The position numbers and the translations under genes are program-made. The notes beneath the pieces are model-generated. The model was not told the origin of the DNA. It did not search any database and saw only the letters and a list, made by a program, of their open reading frames with translations. A stretch of DNA of 5,822 bases from Rhizobiaceae bacterium (GTDB taxonomy: Bacteria; Pseudomonadota; Alphaproteobacteria; Rhizobiales; Rhizobiaceae): positions 1 to 5,822 of the forward strand of contig JAJFMR010000209.1 in the NCBI GenBank assembly GCA_020696915.1. Reading direction: 5' to 3'. This document shows, piece after piece, positions 1-5,815 of this stretch (position 1 is the first letter of the stretch; each line of letters opens with the position of its first letter).

Positions 1-19
1 GAGACCTTCTTTGGGTCTC
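1..19 (-). terminator. Candidate terminator hairpin at window edge
   Basis: GAGACC (1-6) and GGTCTC (14-19) are perfect inverted repeats around a seven-base loop, about 140 bases after the napC stop. The six-bp stem could extend beyond the window, and any following U-tract on the minus strand would lie outside, so the terminator call is tentative. Confidence 0.25.
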
Positions 20-63
20 CTTCTGACGCAAAGCAATCCCGCGACGCCGGTTTCCCTGACCCG

Positions 64-79
64 GCCGGGATGTCCCGGC
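64..79. repeat. 6-bp GC hairpin downstream of napC
   Basis: GCCGGG (64-69) pairs with CCCGGC (74-79) around a four-base loop. In the napC transcript the T-run (TTTTT) lies before the stem rather than after it, so it does not fit an intrinsic terminator for nap. It may stabilise the 3' end of the message, or be chance in GC-rich DNA. Confidence 0.35.
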
Positions 80-160
80 AAAAAGCCAGGGGTAGTCAAA
101 ATCCAGGATGCGGTTCCAGGCAGGCCCTCCCCGCGCAGCCGACTCTCCCGCCCCGATCCT

Positions 161-853
161 TCACTGCACGAGGCCTGCCGCCGCGTAGCGTTCCAGCTCG
201 TCGAAGATCGAGGCCTGCGGCAGCTTCTCTCCCTGCCACTCGGGCGGAACCTTCCAGCCGGGGTCGACGCCCTCCATGTTGGGCAGCTCGTGCGCAATGC
301 CCTTGTGGCAGTCGATGCAGGTCGCTTCGGCCGACAGAAGATAGCGCGTGTGGATTGCGGCTGCGCGCTCCGTCTGCTTCGACAGATCCATGGCCACCGA
401 GGAATGGCAGTTGCGGCATTCCAGACTGTCGTTCGCCTTCAACCTCGCCCATTCGTGCTGGGCAAGCTCGCGCCGCTTGTCGAGGAATTTCCGCCGCGTG
501 CTGATCGTACCGAATATCTTGCCCCAGACTTCCTTGGAGGCCTGCATCTTGCGGGCGATCTTGTCGGTCCAGTCGTGCGGCACGTGGCAGTCGGGACAGG
601 AGGCGCGGACGCCGGAGCGGTTCGAGAAATGCACCGTCCGGGTCAGCTCCTCGTAGACATTGGTTTCCATCTCGTGACACGAGATGCAGAAGCGTTCTGT
701 GTTGGTGATTTCGAGCGCCGTGTTGAACCAGCCCCAGAAGAAGACCCCGCCCACGAAGCCGCCGAGCGTCAGGAAGGCCAGGCTGAGCGTCGCGGCTGGG
801 CGCGTGAGCAGACGCCAGGAATAATCGAGCGCCTTCCCGATCCAGCGCATCAT
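161..853 (-). CDS. napC: Membrane-anchored tetrahaem cytochrome c, quinol dehydrogenase NapC
   Basis: NapC oxidises quinol in the inner membrane and passes electrons to NapB. It belongs to the NapC/NirT family. The 230 residues have a short cytoplasmic N-terminus, one anchor helix (about 21-43, LSLAFLTLGGFVGGVFFWGWF) and a periplasmic domain with four CxxCH haem motifs: CISCH (56-60), CPDCH (86-90), CRNCH (146-150) and CIDCH (179-183), the last followed by KGIAHELP. The motifs form two pairs, as in the family. CISCHEM, with Met after the first motif, and the VPHDW segment after the second are typical. Two adjacent ATG codons (853 and 850) overlap the napB stop, and GGGGA lies three and six bases upstream of them, so 850 may be the one used. 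This is the last gene of the cluster, and no napG or napH is present, consistent with a purely NapC-dependent electron path. Confidence 0.97.
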   Translation of the reverse strand: MMRWIGKALDYSWRLLTRPAATLSLAFLTLGGFVGGVFFWGWFNTALEITNTERFCISCHEMETNVYEELTRTVHFSNRSGVRASCPDCHVPHDWTDKIARKMQASKEVWGKIFGTISTRRKFLDKRRELAQHEWARLKANDSLECRNCHSSVAMDLSKQTERAAAIHTRYLLSAEATCIDCHKGIAHELPNMEGVDPGWKVPPEWQGEKLPQASIFDELERYAAAGLVQ

Positions 854-1341
854 TCGTCCCCGACGTGTTCGACGCCCATCTCGCTCATGTCCCTGAACGT
901 GTTCTCGACCAGCGGCGCCTCATCTGCCTGCGGCACGTGACAGGCGGTGCAGAAGTAGCGGCGGGGAGAGACGTCGGCGAGCATCTGCCCGTTCCGGTCG
1001 ATGTAATGGGTGACGCTGATCATCGGCGCGCCCGAGGCTTCGGTGAACTCCCGCTTGTGACAGGACAGGCAACGATTGGTGTTGACCGACAGCTGATAGC
1101 CCTCGATCGAGTGCGGGATGACCGGCGGCTGATCGGGGTAGGCGCGCATCTTGCGCACGTCGTCGACGATCCAGCGGGGCAGCGGATCCGCGGGTGCCGC
1201 TTCCATTGGCGGCACGTTTCCCGTCAGTTCGGAGGCCATCTGCGCGACCGCTACGGTGCCGGTGAGGAGAACGGCCCCGACAATCGCCAGAGCCGCGCCG
1301 GACCGCCTGCTCAGGCGGCGGGTTCGATCCTGACTGCGCAT
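850..1341 (-). CDS. napB: Dihaem cytochrome c subunit NapB
   Basis: NapB is the periplasmic electron-transfer subunit that carries electrons from NapC to NapA. The 163-residue precursor begins with a basic segment (RTRRLSRR), a hydrophobic core AALAIVGAVLLTGTV and a Sec cleavage site after AVA (about residue 33). Two haem c motifs are present: CLSCH (91-95) and CTACH (131-135). Two further histidines, in PPVIPHSI (H77) and SVTHY (H112), sit where the family's distal axial ligands are found. The frame is open upstream, but a longer product would bury the signal peptide behind sequence that is only napA in another frame. The ATG at 1341 overlaps the napA end by 31 bases and has no strong Shine-Dalgarno (GGATTTCAAAAA precedes it), so translation is probably coupled to napA. 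The stop overlaps the napC start. Confidence 0.95.
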   Translation of the reverse strand: MRSQDRTRRLSRRSGAALAIVGAVLLTGTVAVAQMASELTGNVPPMEAAPADPLPRWIVDDVRKMRAYPDQPPVIPHSIEGYQLSVNTNRCLSCHKREFTEASGAPMISVTHYIDRNGQMLADVSPRRYFCTACHVPQADEAPLVENTFRDMSEMGVEHVGDE

Positions 1342-3818
1342 TTTTTGAAATCCGTCTGTTTGGAAATGGGATCGGTGGCGTCGAGGGTCACCTTGTTGAT
1401 CAACTGGCTGGCGTCGAACCATGGGACGAAAATGACGCCGCGAGGCATGCGGTTGCGGCCCCGTGTCTCGACCCGCGAGCGGATTTCCCCGCGCCTCGAT
1501 ACGATCCTGATCTCAGAGCCCTGGTTCAGGTTGCGACGGCGCGCGTCGTCCGCGTTCATGAAGCAACGCGCACCCGGAAATGCCTTGTAGAGTTCCGGGA
1601 CGCGCATCGTCATCGAGCCGGAGTGCCAATGCTCCAGGACGCGGCCGGTGACCAGCCAGAGATCGTATTCTTCGTCCGGAGATTCTGCCGGCGCCTCGTA
1701 GGGCACGGCCAGGATGACTGCCCTGCCATCGGGGCGGCCGTAGAACTTCACGCCCTCGCCCGGCTTCACGTAAGGATCGTAGCCTTCGCGGTACCGCCAC
1801 AGGGTCTCCTTGCCGTCGACGACGGGCCAGCGCAATCCGCGCACCTTGTGCAGGAGATCGTAGGGCGCGAGGTCGTGCCCGTGTCCCCTGCCGAAGGCGG
1901 CATACTCCTCGAACAAGCCCTTCTGCAGGTAGAAGCCAAACGCCTTGGCCTCGGCGTTGGCATAGTCCGGGTCGATCTCGCTCGCCGGAAATTTGTCGAC
2001 GTTGCCGTTCCTGAAGAGGACGTCGTAGAGGGTCTTGCCCCGATACGCCGGATGCGCCTCGAGGATTTCTGCAGGCCAGACTTCCTCGGTGGTGAAGCGC
2101 TTGGAGAACTCGACGAGCTGCCAGAGGTCGGAACGCGCCTCGCCCTTCGCCTCGACCAGCTGGTGCCAGGCATGGGTGCGCCGTTCGGCGTTGCCGTAGG
2201 CGCCCTCCTTCTCGACCCACATGGCTGCCGGCAGGATGAGGTCGGCGCTCATGGCCGTGATCGTGGGATAGGCATCCGAGACCACGACGAAGCTGTCCGG
2301 GTTGCGGTAGCCCGGATAGGTTTCCTGGCCGGTGTTGGGGGCAGCCTGCACGTTGTTGTTGACCTGAACCCAATAGAACCCGAGCTTGCCGTCCTTGAGC
2401 ATGCGATCCTGCTCGACGGCGTGGAAGCCCGGCTTGTCGGGCAGCAGCCCCGGCGGCAGCTTCCAGACTTCCTCGACATGCGCCCGATGCTCCGGGTTCG
2501 TCACCACCATGTCGGCAGGAAGCCGGTGCGCGAAGGTCCCGACCTCGCGGGCGGTCCCGCAGGCCGACGGCTGCCCGGTCAGGGAGAAGGGACTGTTGCC
2601 GGGTTCGGCGATTTTTCCCGTCAACAGGTGGATGTTATAGACCATGTGGTTTGCCCACACGCCGCGGACATGCTGGTTGAATCCCATGGTCCACAGCGAC
2701 ATGACCTTGCGGCCCGGATCGGCATAGAGTTCGGCCAGCTCTTCGAGAAATTCGGGCTCGACGCCGGACAGTTCGACGGCCCGGTCCAGCGTGTACTCCG
2801 ACACGAACGTCTTGAACTCGGCGAAGCCGATCGGATCCATCCTTCCCGCCTCGGCGGCGCCGGTCGCCGCAACCTGGAGCGGATGCTCGGCCCGCAACCC
2901 GTAGCCGATGTCGACGGCGCCCTTCATGAAGGTCGTGTGGTCACGTACGAAGGCTTCGTTGACTCGTCCGGTGGTGATGATGTGGTTGGCGATGTAGTTC
3001 AGGATCGCCAGGTCGGTTCCGGGCTTGAAGATGATGGGAACGTCGGCCAGGTCCATGCTGCGATGCGTGAACGTCGAAAGCACCGCCACCTTGACATGCG
3101 GATGCCCGAGCCGGCGGTCGGCCAGCCGCGTCCAGAGGATCGGATGCATCTCGGCCATGTTTGAGCCCCACAGCACGAAAGCATCGGCCGCCTCGAAATC
3201 GTCATAGCAGCCCATCGGCTCGTCCATGCCGAAGGTGCGCATGAAGGCGTAGGCGGCCGAGGCCATGCAGTGGCGGGCGTTGGGATCGAGATTGTTGGAG
3301 CGGAAGCCTCCGCGCATCAGCTTGGTCGCGGCGTAGCCTTCGTGAATGGTCCACTGGCCCGACCCGAACATGGCGACCGCCGTCGGGCCCTTCTCCTTCA
3401 GCACCTGCTTGCACTTCGCGGCCATCAGATCGAAGGCCTCGTCCCACGAAGCCGGCTCGAACTCCCCTTCCTTGTCGAAGACGCCGTCGCGCTTGCGCAT
3501 GAGGGGCGTGGTCAGCCGGTCGGCGCCATACATGATCTTGGACAGGAAGTAGCCCTTGACGCAGTTCAGGCCGCGATTGACTTCGGCCTGCATGTCGCCG
3601 TGGGTGGCGACGACCTGCCCTTCCTTGACACCGACCATGACCCCGCAGCCGGTGCCGCAAAAGCGGCACGGTGCCTTCGACCACTTGATCTCGAGGGCGC
3701 TGACGCCGCCGGGCACCGGTTGGGCGAAGACAGGGGTGCCAAGTCCCGCCACCGCCGCAGCCACGGCCGCGGCCTTCGCCTTCAACACTTCGCGGCGGCT
3801 GAGTTCTGCCGGCATCAT
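1311..3818 (-). CDS. napA: Periplasmic nitrate reductase catalytic subunit NapA
   Basis: NapA reduces nitrate to nitrite in the periplasm at a molybdenum bis-MGD centre, using electrons from NapB. The 835 residues match the family length (about 830). The N-terminus has a Tat signal, LSRREVLKAK (6-15), an Ala-rich core and a likely cleavage after VFA (30-32). The [4Fe-4S] ligands are C51, C54 and C58 (CRFCGTGC) and C86 (NCVKGYFLSKIMYG). K88 is the lysine proposed to relay electrons to the pterin. C184 in ARHCMASAA is the molybdenum ligand that marks the NapA group. Further family blocks are GSNMAEMHP, the LWTMGFNQHVRGVWAN stretch and a C-terminal cofactor-binding domain with TGRVLEHWHSGSMT. 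Two adjacent ATG codons (3818 and 3815) could both serve; GGAG lies five and eight bases upstream of them. The gene overlaps the napD stop and runs 31 bases into napB. No disruption or missing ligand was seen. Confidence 0.98.
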   Translation of the reverse strand: MMPAELSRREVLKAKAAAVAAAVAGLGTPVFAQPVPGGVSALEIKWSKAPCRFCGTGCGVMVGVKEGQVVATHGDMQAEVNRGLNCVKGYFLSKIMYGADRLTTPLMRKRDGVFDKEGEFEPASWDEAFDLMAAKCKQVLKEKGPTAVAMFGSGQWTIHEGYAATKLMRGGFRSNNLDPNARHCMASAAYAFMRTFGMDEPMGCYDDFEAADAFVLWGSNMAEMHPILWTRLADRRLGHPHVKVAVLSTFTHRSMDLADVPIIFKPGTDLAILNYIANHIITTGRVNEAFVRDHTTFMKGAVDIGYGLRAEHPLQVAATGAAEAGRMDPIGFAEFKTFVSEYTLDRAVELSGVEPEFLEELAELYADPGRKVMSLWTMGFNQHVRGVWANHMVYNIHLLTGKIAEPGNSPFSLTGQPSACGTAREVGTFAHRLPADMVVTNPEHRAHVEEVWKLPPGLLPDKPGFHAVEQDRMLKDGKLGFYWVQVNNNVQAAPNTGQETYPGYRNPDSFVVVSDAYPTITAMSADLILPAAMWVEKEGAYGNAERRTHAWHQLVEAKGEARSDLWQLVEFSKRFTTEEVWPAEILEAHPAYRGKTLYDVLFRNGNVDKFPASEIDPDYANAEAKAFGFYLQKGLFEEYAAFGRGHGHDLAPYDLLHKVRGLRWPVVDGKETLWRYREGYDPYVKPGEGVKFYGRPDGRAVILAVPYEAPAESPDEEYDLWLVTGRVLEHWHSGSMTMRVPELYKAFPGARCFMNADDARRRNLNQGSEIRIVSRRGEIRSRVETRGRNRMPRGVIFVPWFDASQLINKVTLDATDPISKQTDFKKCAVRIEPAA

Positions 3819-4069
3819 TCGTACTCCGCTTCGAGAGCCTGTTCGAACACCATATTCGCTGCCACGACACCGTCGATGCCGCCGATCGCGACGAGCCGGT
3901 CGCCGAGTTCCCCGACAGTGCGGCCTTCCATGACCACGACTAGGCGGCTTTCGCTTTGGCCTCGTATTTCGGTGCGGTCCATGGCTTCGATCCGCTCGAT
4001 CACCGTCCCGGCCATGTCGGGCCGAACGGACACGACGGCGCTCGAGACATGCCAGCCGCGTTCAGACAT
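3815..4069 (-). CDS. napD: NapD, chaperone for the NapA Tat signal
   Basis: NapD is a small cytoplasmic protein that binds the twin-arginine signal peptide of NapA and delays export until the cofactor is inserted. The protein has 84 residues, the usual family size. It opens with MSERGWHVSSAVVSVRP, matching the first strand of the NapD ferredoxin-like fold, and continues with ERIEAMDRTEIRG, SRLVVVMEG and an alternating helix and strand pattern ending GIDGVVAANMVFEQ. The frame stays open further upstream, to an ATG at 4204 and another at 4084, but these would add residues without family resemblance, and 4084 is preceded by pyrimidines rather than a Shine-Dalgarno. The start at 4069 has a G-rich stretch just upstream and overlaps the napF stop by eight bases. 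The stop overlaps the napA start (ATGATG). Confidence 0.9.
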   Translation of the reverse strand: MSERGWHVSSAVVSVRPDMAGTVIERIEAMDRTEIRGQSESRLVVVMEGRTVGELGDRLVAIGGIDGVVAANMVFEQALEAEYE

Positions 4070-4361
4070 CGGCCCGATCCCCATCGAGGGAGGCAAGGAC
4101 GATCGCCGAAGACGGGCATACCGAAACACAGTTGCCGCAGCCGGTGCAGAGCCCGCCGTCGATCTCGGGAAGGAAGGGGCCACCGAGGCGGGGCCGGAAG
4201 GCAATCGCGCCCGCCTCGCATTCGTCCCGGCATGCCATGCACGATACGCCGGAGCGGGCGAGGCACAGATCCGAAACGGCGATCCTCGGCGGATCGGCCC
4301 GGTCGGACGACCCGCGACCGGTCAAGAAACGCCTCCGGCTGATCGATGACGAAACGTCCAT
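4062..4361 (-). CDS. napF: Ferredoxin-type protein NapF, short form with two cysteine groups
   Basis: NapF is a cytoplasmic iron-sulfur protein that interacts with NapA and is thought to help assemble or reduce its [4Fe-4S] centre before export. From the start at 4361 the protein is 99 residues. It begins with SISRRRFLTGR (6-16), the conserved NapF N-terminus. It then has C33-x7-C41-x2-C44-x3-C48, followed by FRPRLGGPFLPEID (55-68), and then C72-x2-C75-x2-C78-x3-C82-P (CTGCGNCVSVCP). These match the last two cysteine groups of classical NapF, which is about 160 residues and has four. The region that would carry the first two groups is absent, yet the reading frame is continuous. At most two clusters are likely. 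The start was chosen by spacing to GGGAGG; the ATG at 4370 is the alternative. It starts five bases after napE and overlaps napD by eight bases. Confidence 0.88.
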   Translation of the reverse strand: MDVSSSISRRRFLTGRGSSDRADPPRIAVSDLCLARSGVSCMACRDECEAGAIAFRPRLGGPFLPEIDGGLCTGCGNCVSVCPSSAIVLASLDGDRADV

Positions 4362-4366
4362 CGCCT

Positions 4367-4561
4367 TCATCCTCCCGGCGGACCGGGCGGACCGAAGATG
4401 ATCTGCCACATCCAGATCAGGAAGCCGAAGCCACCGACCACGCCCACGGCTACGATCGGCCATATTCCGAAAGCAAGGATGAAGAATGTCAGGAGTTCAC
4501 GCCGGCGCGTCGCGCGCCGGTCATCGACCCCGATGGCCGTTCCGCCGCTGTCTCCGCTCAT
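4367..4561 (-). CDS. napE: Periplasmic nitrate reductase protein NapE
   Basis: NapE is a small inner-membrane protein found at the head of many alphaproteobacterial nap operons; its role is not established. The 64 residues have a polar, arginine-rich N-terminus (RRATRRRE, 15-22), one long hydrophobic helix (about 24-53, with GFGFLIWMWQ) and a terminal GPPGPPGG. This layout, an Arg-rich cytoplasmic start, a single helix with aromatic end and a GPPGPP tail, is characteristic of NapE. The length is normal for the family. The start is fixed by a strong GGAGGA four bases upstream. The stop (TGA at 4369-4367) lies five bases before the preferred napF start, so the two genes are almost certainly cotranscribed. 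Codons 14-20 contain a perfect 8-bp GC hairpin. Confidence 0.92.
   Translation of the reverse strand: MSGDSGGTAIGVDDRRATRRRELLTFFILAFGIWPIVAVGVVGGFGFLIWMWQIIFGPPGPPGG
4371..4376 (-). promoter_or_regulatory. Ribosome binding site deciding the napF start
   Basis: GGGAGG on the minus strand directly abuts an ATG at 4370, leaving zero spacing, but sits nine bases before the ATG at 4361. This argues for the 4361 start, although the ATG at 4370 overlaps the napE stop in an ATGA arrangement and would add three residues (MKA). Confidence 0.6.
4502..4520 (-). repeat. Perfect 8-bp GC hairpin within napE
   Basis: CCGGCGCG (4502-4509) and its exact reverse complement CGCGCCGG (4513-4520) are separated by only three bases. 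In the nap transcript this would form a very stable GC-only stem over napE codons 14 to 20, about 40 bases after the start codon. It encodes the Arg-rich segment before the membrane helix, so it may be a by-product of GC-rich arginine codons; a regulatory role is speculative. Confidence 0.55.
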
Positions 4562-4565
4562 GGCG

Positions 4566-4571
4566 TCCTCC
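4566..4571 (-). promoter_or_regulatory. Ribosome binding site of napE
   Basis: On the minus strand GGAGGA is followed by four bases (CGCC) and then the napE ATG. This is the strongest Shine-Dalgarno in the operon, which fits napE being the first nap gene with independent translation initiation. Confidence 0.75.
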
Positions 4572-4613
4572 GCGTGCTGGACGGAACCCGGCGTACTCTA
4601 TCGACGTCCCGTC

Positions 4614-4625
4614 AGCCTGCAGGCT
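4614..4625. promoter_or_regulatory. 12-bp perfect palindrome, possible operator
   Basis: AGCCTGCAGGCT is its own reverse complement and is centred about 58 bases upstream of the napE ATG. A second CTGCAG lies just beyond it (4629-4634 region), so the segment is rich in short dyads. It could be a protein-binding site or a short RNA stem (4-5 bp). I do not recognise it as the site of a known regulator, and a dyad of this size can occur by chance in GC-rich DNA. Confidence 0.2.
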
Positions 4626-4669
4626 AGCTGCAGACGGTCCGCTTCTCCAGCCCCTTTTCAGAACATTCG

Positions 4670-5815
4670 TCATGCGGCAAGACGCGGCCCGAGCAGCACG
4701 GGCGCATAGCGGATCACGAACAGAAGGAAGGCGGCGCTCCACGACAGGCCGCCGCAGACCAGCACGGGAAAATAGAACCCACCTGCAAAGGGTGCCGCGA
4801 CGCGCAGAACAGCCCCGATGCTGACGGCCAGGTAGATTGCGTTGATCCAGGCATCGGCTTCGATCGCTCGGCCAGTATGGCCGAGGCTTGCCCTGGTCAT
4901 GACCGCGAGCGTCATGGTGCCGACCGCACCTGCCGTCAGCGCATGCAGCGCGGCGCTGAGCGGCACTGCAGGCGACAGGATGCCGAGGCCGAGCAGGACC
5001 AGCGACAGCGAAAGCCACGCATAGCCAACATGCAGGATGAGGAGCATCGGATTCCGCCACCCTGCGGCACCGCTCCAGCGCGACAGGCGATATGCGTGGA
5101 GAAGTCCCGCTGCGGCGAGTGCCGCACCTGTCACGACAAGCTCCGGCCGGGCGACCCACGTCAGCACGGCTGCGGCGGAGGCCAGCAGCGCCGCCTTGTC
5201 GGCCGGCCCGAATGGCTGCGGCAGCCGGCTTGCCTTCTGCTTGACGAGCCAGTTGCGGGTAAAGCTCGGAATTATCCTGCCGCCGATCAGCCCGATCAGC
5301 ATGACGACGGTGGCAAGCGCCACCCGGACTCCGGTTCCGCTGTCCACCATGCCCAGATTCTCGAGATGGTGGATCCCGTTGGCAGCCCCGAAGAAGGTCA
5401 GCATGGCCGCCACCGGAGCGTTTCGCCAGTTCTTCCCGGCAACGACCTCCCGCCAGATCGCGAAAGCCAGCGTCGCCGGAAATGCAAGGTCGGCAAGCAT
5501 GGCCGGGAATGGGTACGCGACGAACGCGCAGGCGAGGCGTCCGAGCAGCCAGAGGCCGAGCAGCAGGGCCAGCGGCCGTCCGCTGAGCGGCAGGCGGCCT
5601 GTCCAGTTCGGAATGGCCGTCAGGATGAAGCCCGCGATGACCGCGAACAGATAGCCGAACAGCATCTCGTGCGCGTGCCAGTCGACACTCCGGAATGGAC
5701 CCGCGAGCGACGCACCGGACCCGAACACCCACATCCAGACGGGGATCGCCAGGCCGGCATGGAGCGCGGCGAGAAGGAAAAATGGCCGAAACCCGTACTG
5801 GAGAACGGGCGGCAT
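4670..5815 (-). CDS. nnrS: NnrS family multi-pass membrane protein
   Basis: NnrS is a polytopic inner-membrane protein, described as haem- and copper-containing and linked to nitric oxide stress and denitrification; its exact reaction is not settled. The 381 residues are almost entirely hydrophobic helices, with about ten to twelve membrane segments by eye. Family motifs seen are GFRPFFLLAAL (8-18), WHAHEMLFGY (46-55), PNWTGR (69-74), GGRIIPSFTRNW (178-189) and a C-terminal stretch HALTAGAVGTMTLAVMTR (291-308) followed by LGHTGR (311-316). The histidines in these motifs are candidate metal or haem ligands (inference). The stop is TGA at 4672-4670. The start is uncertain. The ATG at 5815 has no Shine-Dalgarno in the few bases available, it lies only seven residues before the conserved GFRPFF motif, and the frame stays open to the window edge, so the true start could lie outside. 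It reads in the same direction as nap, 108 bases upstream of napE. Confidence in the family is high. Confidence 0.93.
   Translation of the reverse strand: MPPVLQYGFRPFFLLAALHAGLAIPVWMWVFGSGASLAGPFRSVDWHAHEMLFGYLFAVIAGFILTAIPNWTGRLPLSGRPLALLLGLWLLGRLACAFVAYPFPAMLADLAFPATLAFAIWREVVAGKNWRNAPVAAMLTFFGAANGIHHLENLGMVDSGTGVRVALATVVMLIGLIGGRIIPSFTRNWLVKQKASRLPQPFGPADKAALLASAAAVLTWVARPELVVTGAALAAAGLLHAYRLSRWSGAAGWRNPMLLILHVGYAWLSLSLVLLGLGILSPAVPLSAALHALTAGAVGTMTLAVMTRASLGHTGRAIEADAWINAIYLAVSIGAVLRVAAPFAGGFYFPVLVCGGLSWSAAFLLFVIRYAPVLLGPRLAA

Larger units (their letters stand above)
1..160. other. Non-coding region downstream of napC
   Basis: No convincing gene lies here on either strand. On the minus strand, the direction of transcription out of napC, there are two small hairpins (64-79 and 1-19). 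Neither is followed within the window by a T-run, so no intrinsic terminator can be confirmed. The next gene downstream is outside the window. Confidence 0.5.
4562..4669. other. nnrS-napE intergenic region, putative nap leader
   Basis: This 108-base gap is the only real space upstream of the nap genes in the window, so any nap-specific promoter should lie here or inside nnrS. I found no convincing -35/-10 pair, no FNR-type TTGAT-N4-ATCAA box and no NnrR-like variant on either strand. There is no GC stem followed by a T-run behind the nnrS stop, so read-through from nnrS into nap is possible. The region contains a 12-base perfect palindrome (4614-4625) and the napE ribosome binding site at its 3' end. 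Whether it acts as a promoter is inferred from position only. Confidence 0.4.

Noticed and set aside
64..84. Intrinsic terminator from the hairpin next to the A-run
   Set aside because: The A-run follows the stem on the plus strand, so in a minus-strand transcript the U-run would precede the stem, and in a plus-strand transcript there would be no U-run.
11..940. Plus-strand open frame (309 codons) opposite napC and part of napB
   Set aside because: It is antisense to two cytochrome genes with intact haem motifs and has no domain signal of its own.
1342..1422. Upstream extension of napB to 1422
   Set aside because: It would put about 27 polar residues from napA's shadow frame in front of a well-formed Sec signal peptide.
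1623..3164. Long plus-strand open frame (513 codons) opposite napA
   Set aside because: It lies wholly antisense to napA, has no family motifs and is the expected product of GC-rich codon bias on the opposite strand.
3270..4349. Plus-strand open frame (359 codons) opposite napA, napD and napF
   Set aside because: It spans several real gene boundaries on the other strand, is low-complexity Arg/Gly/Ala-rich and shows no recognisable domain.
4362..4463. Upstream extension of napF to an ATG at 4463
   Set aside because: The added residues come from napE in another frame and place the conserved SRRRFLTGR motif far from the N-terminus, where NapF normally has it.
4562..4669. FNR/NnrR-type binding site upstream of napE
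   Set aside because: I looked for TTGAT-N4-ATCAA and relaxed TTG-N8-CAA forms on both strands and saw no convincing match.
4521..5732. Minus-strand open frame (403 codons) overlapping nnrS in another frame
   Set aside because: It is Arg-rich without membrane segments, while the other frame gives a clear NnrS with conserved motifs.
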